From UBA12545 sp051024685 (GTDB taxonomy: Bacteria > Bacillota > DSM-521 > Neomoorellales > Neomoorellaceae): a stretch of DNA of 12,117 nucleotides. Position numbers and translations under genes: made by a program. How positions within the stretch are numbered: the stretch's first letter is position 1; every line of letters starts with the position of its first letter. Below, in pieces: positions 5,757 to 12,117 of the stretch. The notes below the pieces were generated by a model. That model saw only the letters and a list, made by a program, of their open reading frames with translations. It was not told the origin of the DNA and searched no databases. The stretch is from the NCBI GenBank assembly GCA_051024685.1, contig JAZHPA010000067.1:1-12117 (forward strand), written 5' to 3'.

Positions 5757-6527
5757 GTGACCATTACTGCGGGGCTGGATCTGGGGTCCCTCTCCACCAA
5801 AGCGGCCATCGTCCGGGAGGGGCAGCTGGTTTCCTTTGCCGTGCTGCCCACCGGTAGGGGAGGGGCTCAGGTGGCCGAAAGGGCCCTGGAAGAAGCCCTG
5901 GCCAAGGCCGGCTTGCAGAGAGGAGACGTTCAAAGTATCGTGGCCACAGGGTATGGCCGCATAAGCGTACCCTTTGCCGATCGCCGGGTGACGGAGATAA
6001 CCTGCCACGCCAGGGGCGTTTATCACTTATGGCCGGATACGGCCACGGTCATCGACATTGGCGGCCAGGACAGCAAGGTTATCCGCCTGGGACCGGGCGG
6101 CAAAGTCGCGGACTTCGTGATGAACGAAAAGTGTGCGGCCGGAACCGGGCGCTTCCTGGAGGTCATGGCCAGGGCCCTGGAAGTAGACATCGAAAGGATG
6201 GGAGAACTTTCCCTGAAAGCGCTTAAAGGAGCGCCCATCAGCAATACCTGTACTGTCTTCGCCGAATCCGAAGTGGTGTCGCTTTTGGCCGAGGGCAGGC
6301 CGGTAGAGGAAATTATCCGGGGCTTACACGATGCGGTAGCGGAAAGGGTGGCGGCCATGGCCGAGAGGGTCGGCTGGCAGGAACCCGTGGCCATGACGGG
6401 CGGGGTGGCCAAAAACATAGGAGTGGTCAGGAGCCTGGAAGAGAGACTGGCTACCTCCTTGCGCTTGCCGGAAGAACCCCAGATCATGGGAGCTCTGGGT
6501 GCCGCTCTCCTGGCCGCCGAGGCTTAA
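5757..6527 (+). CDS. ATP-dependent activator of 2-hydroxyacyl-CoA dehydratase/benzoyl-CoA reductase (BcrA/BadF/HgdC family)
   Basis: A 256-aa ASKHA-fold ATPase that takes an electron from reduced ferredoxin and, on ATP hydrolysis, transfers it to the D-component enzyme at very low potential. It starts at GTG 5757 with GGAGG seven bases upstream. Motifs in order: phosphate-1 loop DLGSLSTK (8-15), ATGYGR (63-68), phosphate-2 loop DIGGQDSK (100-107), NEKCAAGTGRFLE (123-135), SNTCTVFAESEVVSLLAEG (162-180), adenosine motif MTGGVAKN (213-220). C126 and C165 are the two ligands that, across a homodimer, hold the single bridging [4Fe-4S] cluster. Length and cysteines are those of the homodimeric HgdC type. 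No second activator subunit (BcrD/BadG) is in the window. The location next to two D-components fixes its partner with good confidence. Confidence 0.93.
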   Translation: MTITAGLDLGSLSTKAAIVREGQLVSFAVLPTGRGGAQVAERALEEALAKAGLQRGDVQSIVATGYGRISVPFADRRVTEITCHARGVYHLWPDTATVIDIGGQDSKVIRLGPGGKVADFVMNEKCAAGTGRFLEVMARALEVDIERMGELSLKALKGAPISNTCTVFAESEVVSLLAEGRPVEEIIRGLHDAVAERVAAMAERVGWQEPVAMTGGVAKNIGVVRSLEERLATSLRLPEEPQIMGALGAALLAAEA

Positions 6528-6636
6528 AGCTCGCGGCAGCGAAGTCAAAAGATATGAAGCCCGAGAAGGATTTTAAGCCCCTATGTGGAATATGTTGAGT
6601 TATTAAGAAGGCATTTTAGGACGGGAGGACGGCAGG
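6528..6636. other. Spacer between activator and symporter genes
   Basis: 109 nt with no recognised gene, promoter or terminator. It ends in a good ribosome binding site, GGGAGG, eight bases before the symporter ATG. The symporter is therefore probably co-transcribed with the activator. Confidence 0.4.
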
Positions 6637-8154
6637 ATGAAATTTGTGATTTTAGCCCTTTATATTGCCACCATGCTGGCCATCGGCTTCTTAAGCCTCA
6701 AGCGCTCCCGAGATGTCGGCGGCTTTTTTTTGGGCAATCGCACCATCGGCCCCTGGGTTTCGGCCTTCGCTTACGGCACCACTTATTTTTCCGCTGTCAT
6801 TTTCATCGGCTACGCAGGCAAGGTAGGATGGAGTTTTGGACTGTCGGGTTTGTGGATTGCCCTGGGCAACGCCCTCCTCGGGACTTTCCTGGCCTGGAAG
6901 GTGCTGGCGCGGCCTACACGGGCCATGACGGTACGGCTTAACGCCATGACCATGCCGGAGTTTCTGGCCGCCCGCTACGATAGCCCGGCCTTAAGAACGG
7001 CCGCGGCGCTTCTCATCTTTATCTTTTTAGTCCCCTATTCCGCTTCGGTCTACCTGGGACTAAGCTACCTTTTCGAGCAAGTCTTTCATATAAACTTTCA
7101 CCTGGCCCTCTTTTTAATGGCCGGGCTCACCGCCGTCTACCTGGTCCTGGGCGGCTACTTTGCCGTTACGCTGACCGACTTTATTCAGGGCCTGGTAATG
7201 CTGGCGGGAGTAGCCCTGCTTATTTTTTACGTGGTCACCAGCACCCCGGTGGGGGGATTGAGGCAAGGGATCGAAAGTCTAAGAGCCCTTGATCCCCGGC
7301 TGGCCTCCCCTGTGGGGCCCAACTGGGTGGCCCTGCTCTCGCTGGTAACCCTGACCAGCCTGGGTCCCTGGGGGCTCCCCCAGATGGTGCAGAAGTTTTA
7401 CGCCATCAAGGATGAGCGCTCCATCTGGCCGGCCACTATTGTCTCCACCCTGTTTGCCCTGGTTATTGCTTCCGGCGCTTATTTTACCGGAGCCTTTGGC
7501 CGCCTGTTCTTTAATAACCAAATGCCCCTTTTAAACGGGAAACCTAATCCGGACCTGATTATGCCTTTAATTGTTGACCGGTTCTTGCCGGCCGGCGTAG
7601 GTCTCATCCTCCTTCTCCTGGTTTTAGCCGCTTCCATGTCCACCCTGGCTTCGCTGGTATTAGTCTCCAGCTCGGCGGTGGCCATAGACCTGCTCCAGGG
7701 AGCGGCGCCGCAAGTTTCGCGGCGAGCGGTGCTTTTCTGGCTGCGCTTTTTATGTGTGGCCTTTATCGGGCTATCCATATATATCGCTTTGAAACCCACC
7801 ATCATCCTGGTGCTTATGTCCCTTTCCTGGGGTACGGTGGCCGGGGGTTTCCTGGCGCCCTATCTCTACGGCCTCTACTGGCGTCGGACCACCAAGGCCG
7901 GTGCCTGGGCGGGGATGCTGACCGGAGTGGCCCTTTCCCTGGGGCTGTCCTTGTACTATCGCCTGGACAGCAGTCTCATCCCCATTATCGGTTCCCTGGC
8001 CATGATCGTTCCTCTGGCAGTGGTTCCCCTGGTGAGCCTGTTGACTCCCGCCTTTTCCCGGGAACACTTGCAGCGGGTCTTTGGGGAAGAACCCGGTGAG
8101 CCTCCCGCTGTGTTCGGAGGGCTGGCCCGCAGCCCTTCAGCAAGTTTAGATTAA
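6637..8154 (+). CDS. Sodium:solute symporter (SSF/SSS family)
   Basis: An integral membrane protein of 505 aa, the usual size for this family of Na+-driven importers (PutP, PanF, acetate and monocarboxylate carriers). The protein starts directly in a membrane helix and has about 13 hydrophobic segments. The family signature LGGYFAVTLTDFIQG lies at 171-185. LAASMSTLASLVLVSSS (330-346) matches the helix that supplies the Na2-site Ser/Thr residues. The cytosolic tail (about 472-505) is polar and Pro-rich. Substrate specificity cannot be read from sequence. Its position between a CoA-thioester enzyme's activator and an arylacetate-type CoA ligase suggests import of the carboxylic acid that the ligase activates. 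Confidence 0.88.
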   Translation: MKFVILALYIATMLAIGFLSLKRSRDVGGFFLGNRTIGPWVSAFAYGTTYFSAVIFIGYAGKVGWSFGLSGLWIALGNALLGTFLAWKVLARPTRAMTVRLNAMTMPEFLAARYDSPALRTAAALLIFIFLVPYSASVYLGLSYLFEQVFHINFHLALFLMAGLTAVYLVLGGYFAVTLTDFIQGLVMLAGVALLIFYVVTSTPVGGLRQGIESLRALDPRLASPVGPNWVALLSLVTLTSLGPWGLPQMVQKFYAIKDERSIWPATIVSTLFALVIASGAYFTGAFGRLFFNNQMPLLNGKPNPDLIMPLIVDRFLPAGVGLILLLLVLAASMSTLASLVLVSSSAVAIDLLQGAAPQVSRRAVLFWLRFLCVAFIGLSIYIALKPTIILVLMSLSWGTVAGGFLAPYLYGLYWRRTTKAGAWAGMLTGVALSLGLSLYYRLDSSLIPIIGSLAMIVPLAVVPLVSLLTPAFSREHLQRVFGEEPGEPPAVFGGLARSPSASLD

Positions 8155-8196
8155 CATAATATCCTTGTTGAATTTATGCCTTAAGGAAGGATAGCG

Positions 8197-9495
8197 ATGA
8201 TTTGGGATCCAACTAACGAGTGCCGCCCGCGGGCGGAGATGAGGGCTTTGCAGCTGGAACGGCTTAAAGCCCTGGTCCAATATGTTTACGAACGGGTACC
8301 TTTTTACCGGCAGGCCTTGGATGAAAGGGGCCTGCGGCCCAGCGATATCCGCACCCTGGATGATGTCCGTCTTTTGCCCATGACCACCAAGGAGGATTTT
8401 CGCCGAAATTACCCCTTCGGCCTTTTCGCTGTCCCTTTAAAAGAGGTGGTGCGCCTGCACGCCTCTTCCGGGACCACGGGTAAGCCGGTGGTGGTGGGTT
8501 ATACCCGCCGGGATATGGAGACGTGGACGGAAGTGGTGGCGCGCATGGTAACTTGTGCCGGAGTGACCAAAGGCGATGTGGCCCAGGTGGTGTTCAGCTA
8601 TGGCCTTTTCACCGGAGGCTTTGGGCTGCATTACGGCCTGGAGCGGGTGGGGGCCACGGTGGTTCCGGCGGCGGCGGGCAATTCCAAAAGGCATATCATG
8701 CTCATGCAGGATTTTGGCACCACTGTTCTGGTGGGTACGCCCTCCTATGTCCTTCACCTGGCGGAGGTAGCCGAGGAAGAGGGGGTAGATCCACGGTCCC
8801 TCTCCATCCGCCTGGGGCTTTTCGGCGGGGAAGCCTCCAGCCGGGAGATGCTGCGGGAGATAGAGAGGCGGTGGGGTATGCTGGCCACGGACAATTACGG
8901 CCTGTCGGAGGTCATGGGTCCGGGCGTTTCCGGCGAGTGCCAGTACCAGGACGGCCAGCACATTGCCGAGGATCATTTTCTGGTGGAAATCCTGGATCCC
9001 ACTACAGGGGAGCCCTGCCCGCCCGGGGTGCCCGGCGAAGTGGTCATCACCACTCTTACCAAGGAAGCGGTACCCGTCCTGCGCTACCGTACACGGGACA
9101 TTTCATCGATCAATTACGAACCCTGCCGTTGCGGGCGCACCACAGCCCGCCTGGCCAAGATCCAGGGCCGCACCGATGACATGCTTATTATCCGGGGAAT
9201 CAACGTATTCCCCTCCCAGGTAGAAAGCGTCTTAATGGAAATCGAAGGAGTGGCGCCCCATTACCAGTTGGTGGTTTCTCGCCGCGGCTTTTTGGATGAG
9301 CTGGAAGTGAGGGTGGAGGTGGATGAGCGCTTCTTCACGGACCGCTTCCGGGAGCTGGAGGAATTGGAGGAAAAGGTGGCTGAGCGGCTTTACACGGTGC
9401 TCCAGCTTAAAGCCCAGATTCGCCTGGTAGAACCCCATTCCATAGCCCGCAGCGAGGGCAAGGCCCAGCGGGTCATAGATTTAAGGCCCAAGTAG
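8197..9495 (+). CDS. paaK: Phenylacetate-CoA ligase-like AMP-forming arylacid:CoA ligase
   Basis: A cytosolic adenylate-forming enzyme, 432 aa, the PaaK length. It joins an aromatic or aryl-acetic acid to CoA with ATP cleavage to AMP, or may run in reverse in fermenters. Visible are the P-loop ASSGTTGKPVVVGYT (89-103), the ribose/adenine region DNYGLSEVMGPG (232-243), YRTRDIS (297-303), the hinge region GRTDDMLIIRGINVFP (324-339), and RSEGKAQRV (418-426) whose K422 is the expected catalytic lysine. Start ATG 8197 follows AAGGAAGG by six bases. PaaK-type ligases are often found beside iorAB in anaerobes and archaea, as here. The acid may be phenylacetate, indoleacetate, hydroxyphenylacetate or benzoate-like; the sequence does not decide. 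Confidence 0.9.
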   Translation: MIWDPTNECRPRAEMRALQLERLKALVQYVYERVPFYRQALDERGLRPSDIRTLDDVRLLPMTTKEDFRRNYPFGLFAVPLKEVVRLHASSGTTGKPVVVGYTRRDMETWTEVVARMVTCAGVTKGDVAQVVFSYGLFTGGFGLHYGLERVGATVVPAAAGNSKRHIMLMQDFGTTVLVGTPSYVLHLAEVAEEEGVDPRSLSIRLGLFGGEASSREMLREIERRWGMLATDNYGLSEVMGPGVSGECQYQDGQHIAEDHFLVEILDPTTGEPCPPGVPGEVVITTLTKEAVPVLRYRTRDISSINYEPCRCGRTTARLAKIQGRTDDMLIIRGINVFPSQVESVLMEIEGVAPHYQLVVSRRGFLDELEVRVEVDERFFTDRFRELEELEEKVAERLYTVLQLKAQIRLVEPHSIARSEGKAQRVIDLRPK

Positions 9496-9515
9496 GGTTA
9501 GCCCAGTGAAAATGA

Positions 9516-9553
9516 GAGCCAAGGTCCGGTTTCCGGGCCTTTATTTATGGCTC
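9516..9553 (+). terminator. Terminator-like double hairpin between paaK and iorA
   Basis: AAGGTCCGG-TTT-CCGGGCCTT (9521-9541) makes a 9-bp stem with one G-T pair and is followed by TATTTAT, a fair intrinsic terminator 25 nt after the paaK stop. It is enclosed by a second pairing, GAGCC (9516-9520) with GGCTC (9549-9553), extendable by a base on each side. The outer stem would sequester the T-rich tail. It probably separates the paaK and iorAB transcripts at least partly. Confidence 0.55.
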
Positions 9554-9570
9554 TATAAGGGTGGCCCCAG

Positions 9571-9605
9571 CAAGGAGGAATTTCGTTTCATTATGGCGAA
9601 ATAGG
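9571..9605 (+). promoter_or_regulatory. Strong ribosome binding site with hairpin and a three-codon reading frame
   Basis: CAAGGAGGA (9571-9579) is followed by a hairpin ATTTCG/CGAAAT (9580-9585/9597-9602, 11-nt loop), and ATG GCG AAA TAG (9594-9605) lies within it. An excellent Shine-Dalgarno sequence with no real gene after it is odd; a leader mini-ORF or a dispersed repeat element are both possible. Confidence 0.3.
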
Positions 9606-9625
9606 TCACCCGGGTTAAATTAAAG

Positions 9626-9653
9626 TTTACTGAGGCCTGGGCCTGCATATAGA
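9626..9653 (+). promoter_or_regulatory. Weak promoter candidate for iorAB
   Basis: TTTACT (9626-9631), a 16-base spacer and TATAGA (9648-9653) each match four of six consensus bases. The position after a terminator and just before the iorA ribosome binding site is sensible, but the implied leader would be only about a dozen bases. Confidence 0.2.
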
Positions 9654-9672
9654 GAGGAGCGGAAAGGAAGTT

Positions 9673-11451
9673 ATGCGCGAACTTATGCTGGGTAATCACG
9701 CCATAGCCCGGGGGGCCTGGGAGGCAGGCGTGCGGGTGGCGGCGGCCTATCCAGGTACGCCAAGCACCGAGATTATTGAGGCTTTAGCCCGGTATCCGGA
9801 AGTATACGCCGAATGGTCAGTCAATGAGAAGGTAGCCCTGGAAGTAGCCATTGGTTCGGCCATCGCCGGGGGCCGGGCCCTGGCTGCCATGAAGCACGTG
9901 GGAATCAATGTGGCTGCAGACCCTCTTATGACCCTGGCTTATACCGGCGTAAATGCGGGGCTGGTGCTGGTTTCGGCGGACGATCCCAACCTTTACAGCT
10001 CGCAGAACGAACAGGATAACCGCTTTTACGCTCGTTTTGCCCAGATTCCCTGCCTGGAGCCGTCCGACAGTCAGGAAGCCAAGGAGATGGTCAAGGAGGC
10101 TTTTGTCTTAAGCGAGACCTTTGATACACCGGTGATGTTGCGCCTTACCACCCGGGTGGCCCATTCCCAGAGCCTGGTGAATCTGGAGGACCGCCAGGAA
10201 ATATCCCTTAAGGACTATACCAAACAGCCGGCCAAATACGTGATGCTCCCGGCCTTCGGCCGCGAGCGGCACAAGGTGGTGGAAGAAAGGCGCCAGAAAT
10301 TAGAGGCCTATGTAGAGACCGCTCCTTTGAATCGGATAGAATGGGGCGACCGGCGGGTAGGGGTTATCACCTCAGGGATGCCTTACCAGTACGTTAAGGA
10401 AGCTTTGCCGGGGGTTTCAGTCTTGAAACTGGGCATCTCTTATCCCCTGCCGGCCCAATTAATCCGGGATTTCATCACCGCCGTCGAGGTATGCTATGTG
10501 GTAGAAGAACTGGAACCCTTCCTGGAAGACCAGATCCGGGCCTGGGGCTTAAAAGTTATAGGCAAAGAGCTTTTACCGCGGATAGGGGAGCTGAGCCCCC
10601 GTATCGTGGCCGAAAAAATAGGAAGGAAAGTGGCTGAAATCGATGCCTCGTTAGTGAATACAGCCCTTTTACAGGAGCCCGCCTTTAAGGCGGATGCCGG
10701 CCTCCCCGGACGCCCGCCCCTGATGTGTCCCGGCTGTCCCCACCGGGGCGTGTTCTACACCCTGCGAGAATTGAAATTGACCGTGGCGGGGGATATCGGT
10801 TGTTATACCCTGGGCGCCTCGCCGCCTTTAAGCTCCATGGATACTTGCATCTGCATGGGGGCCAGCGTGAGCGTAGCCTTAGGGATGGAGAAAGCGCGGG
10901 GAAAGGAATTCGCCCGCCGGCTGGTGGCCGTTATTGGCGATTCCACCTTCTTGCACTCGGGCATGACCGGTCTCCTGGATATGGTCTATAACCAGGGTAC
11001 CGGTACCCTCATTATTCTGGATAACGGAACGACGGCCATGACCGGCCATCAAGATCACCCGGGCACCGGCTTTACAGCCTCGCGCAATCCCACTTATAAA
11101 GCTGACCTGGAACAGGTGGTGCGGGGCCTGGGGATTAAACGAGTAAGAATCATCGACCCCTATGACCTGGACCAGACCAGAGAAGCCATCAGCCAGGAGA
11201 TAGCAGCGCCGGAACCCTCCGTCATTATCGCCAGGAGGCAATGTGCCCTCCTCACCCGCGGGAGCGGGACATACCGGGTGGAAGAAACGACCTGCGTATC
11301 CTGCGGCTCCTGTTTGGAACTGGGCTGTCCCGCTCTTTCTATGGGAGAAGAAGTGGCGGCCATCGATGAGGTGCAGTGCAACGGATGTGGCCTCTGCGCT
11401 CAGGTCTGCCCGGCAGGAGCCATCATAAAGGTAGGTGCAAGTAATGAATAG
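9673..11451 (+). CDS. iorA: Indolepyruvate:ferredoxin oxidoreductase, alpha subunit
   Basis: The large subunit (592 aa, normal length) of the cytosolic thiamine-diphosphate enzyme that oxidatively decarboxylates arylpyruvates (from Trp, Phe, Tyr) to arylacetyl-CoA while reducing ferredoxin. The N-terminal domain I carries AAYPGTPSTEI (24-34). CPGCPHRG (352-359), GDIGCYTLGASPP (373-385), GDSTFLHSG (422-430) and DNGTTAMTGHQDHPGTG (450-466) mark the TPP-binding part. Two ferredoxin-like motifs close the protein: C541/C544/C547/C552, with four residues before the last Cys, as in known IorA, and C569/C572/C575/C579 followed by Pro. ATG 9673 follows AAGGAAG. Its stop overlaps the start of iorB. Its reduced ferredoxin could supply the activator upstream, which is inference from proximity. 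Confidence 0.96.
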   Translation: MRELMLGNHAIARGAWEAGVRVAAAYPGTPSTEIIEALARYPEVYAEWSVNEKVALEVAIGSAIAGGRALAAMKHVGINVAADPLMTLAYTGVNAGLVLVSADDPNLYSSQNEQDNRFYARFAQIPCLEPSDSQEAKEMVKEAFVLSETFDTPVMLRLTTRVAHSQSLVNLEDRQEISLKDYTKQPAKYVMLPAFGRERHKVVEERRQKLEAYVETAPLNRIEWGDRRVGVITSGMPYQYVKEALPGVSVLKLGISYPLPAQLIRDFITAVEVCYVVEELEPFLEDQIRAWGLKVIGKELLPRIGELSPRIVAEKIGRKVAEIDASLVNTALLQEPAFKADAGLPGRPPLMCPGCPHRGVFYTLRELKLTVAGDIGCYTLGASPPLSSMDTCICMGASVSVALGMEKARGKEFARRLVAVIGDSTFLHSGMTGLLDMVYNQGTGTLIILDNGTTAMTGHQDHPGTGFTASRNPTYKADLEQVVRGLGIKRVRIIDPYDLDQTREAISQEIAAPEPSVIIARRQCALLTRGSGTYRVEETTCVSCGSCLELGCPALSMGEEVAAIDEVQCNGCGLCAQVCPAGAIIKVGASNE

Positions 11452-12028
11452 GGAAGTAACCAGTGTTCTCTTAGTGGGCGTAGGCGGTCAGGGCACGGTG
11501 CTGGCCGGCCGCGTCCTGGCGCGTGCCGCCATGTCCCTGGGCGGCGAGGTTAAGGTATCCGACATCCACGGTATGGCCCAGCGGGGCGGAAGTGTGGTTA
11601 CCCAGGTGCGCTTTGGACCTAAAGTCTATGCCCCGGTGGTGGAAGCGGGTACGGCGGATTACCTGGTGGCCTTTGAAAAGCTGGAGGCCTACCGCTGGCT
11701 TTCGTACCTTAAGCCCCAAGGAGTCCTCATTGTTAACAACCAGGAGATTCCTCCCTTGCCGGTCTTGACCGGGGCAGCTACCTACCCGACCGGCCTCTTG
11801 GAGGCTTTGGGCCAGAGAGTGGGAAATATGATAGTGGTGGAAGCTCTAGAGGAGGCCCGGAGGGCGGGAAGCGTTAAGGCAGTAAATGTGGTTCTCCTGG
11901 GGGTGCTGGCGCGCCGGCTGCCTATAGCGCGAGCAGCCTGGGAAGAGTCTCTGGCCGCTTCGGTGCCGGCTCAATTATGTGAAATTAATTTAAAAGCCTT
12001 TGACGTCGGCTGGCAATTAGCTTCGTAG
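11444..12028 (+). CDS. iorB: Indolepyruvate:ferredoxin oxidoreductase, beta subunit
   Basis: The small subunit (194 aa) of the IorAB arylpyruvate oxidoreductase, a pyruvate-ferredoxin-oxidoreductase gamma-type domain that helps bind CoA and completes the catalytic dimer. Key motifs from the ATG are VGVGGQGT near the N-terminus, SDIHGMAQRGGSV, and VAFEKLEAYRWL in the middle. The ATG at 11444 overlaps the iorA stop by eight bases (ATGAATAG) and has AAGGTAGG eight bases upstream, so the two are translationally coupled. An in-frame GTG three codons earlier is the only longer option and has a poorer ribosome binding site. The protein ends in a normal stop and appears complete. Confidence 0.95.
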   Translation: MNREVTSVLLVGVGGQGTVLAGRVLARAAMSLGGEVKVSDIHGMAQRGGSVVTQVRFGPKVYAPVVEAGTADYLVAFEKLEAYRWLSYLKPQGVLIVNNQEIPPLPVLTGAATYPTGLLEALGQRVGNMIVVEALEEARRAGSVKAVNVVLLGVLARRLPIARAAWEESLAASVPAQLCEINLKAFDVGWQLAS

Positions 12029-12117
12029 CAATATCTCGATAAACTGAGTTATCCCCACTTTTTGCAGGGCAGGCCTGCTTGGGCTTGGAAGCGAGCGACT
12101 AAACCTGAGCGGTAGCC
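12029..12117. other. Intergenic end of window
   Basis: No gene is visible in these 89 bases. A 10-bp palindrome GCAGGCCTGC (12069-12078) is present without a T tract, so a terminator for iorAB is not supported within the window. Confidence 0.4.

Noticed and set aside
8437..8976. Long minus-strand open frame inside the ligase gene (179 codons)
   Set aside because: It is antisense to clearly conserved PaaK motifs and is His/Gly/Pro-rich in the way shadows of GC-rich genes are; no ribosome binding site supports it.
8523..9179. Alternative plus-frame 218-codon open frame within the ligase gene
   Set aside because: It is a frame shadow with low-complexity Gly/Arg/His composition overlapping the intact ligase frame.
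1..12117. CRISPR arrays, tRNA or rRNA genes
   Set aside because: No regularly spaced repeats and no tRNA- or rRNA-like sequence were seen on either strand by eye.

Overview
The window looks like a chromosomal stretch from an anaerobic, moderately GC-rich Firmicute of the Moorella/Desulfotomaculum kind. This rests on gene content (an archerase-driven 2-hydroxyacyl-CoA dehydratase/benzoyl-CoA reductase-type enzyme, indolepyruvate:ferredoxin oxidoreductase), strong AGGAGG-type ribosome binding sites, and frequent GTG/TTG starts. The genus is an inference and no database was consulted.

Left part (1-3000) is a gene graveyard around one intact gene. On the minus strand, 1-699 is the N-terminal part of an IS1182-like transposase broken by an internal deletion/frameshift and two in-frame stops. 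A second possible transposase scrap lies at 866-979. An intact TIGR01777-type NAD(P)-binding epimerase-like gene follows (1059-1997). After it comes about 1 kb with no intact gene but with recognisable ruins. There is the start of khtT (K+/H+ antiporter regulatory subunit) with a one-base frameshift, fused by a large deletion to the last 45 codons of a khtU-like antiporter gene. Next to that is the 3' end of a second epimerase copy carrying a nonsense codon.

Right part (2785-12028) is an all-plus-strand catabolic cluster. It begins with a promoter candidate and a roughly 260-nt structured leader, followed by two different 2-hydroxyacyl-CoA dehydratase/benzoyl-CoA reductase-like D-component subunits (348 and 422 aa). 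A 354-nt gap with a strong hairpin separates them from one ATP-dependent activator (BcrA/HgdC type, 256 aa). A sodium:solute symporter (505 aa) and a phenylacetate-CoA ligase-like enzyme (432 aa) come next. After a terminator-like hairpin come IorA and IorB, translationally coupled by an 8-nt overlap.

A consistent reading is a module for carboxylic, probably aryl or aryl-aliphatic, acids. The symporter would import the acid and the ligase would make (or cleave) its CoA thioester. IorAB would oxidise an arylpyruvate to an arylacetyl-CoA and reduce ferredoxin. The activator would use reduced ferredoxin and ATP to inject low-potential electrons into the two-subunit enzyme acting on a CoA thioester. 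Substrate and direction are not given by the sequence. The usual companions of the known pathways (CoA transferase, 2-hydroxyacid dehydrogenase, second activator subunit, ring-processing enzymes) are absent from the window. The two D-components differ in their cysteine complement, which makes the enzyme the most interesting part.
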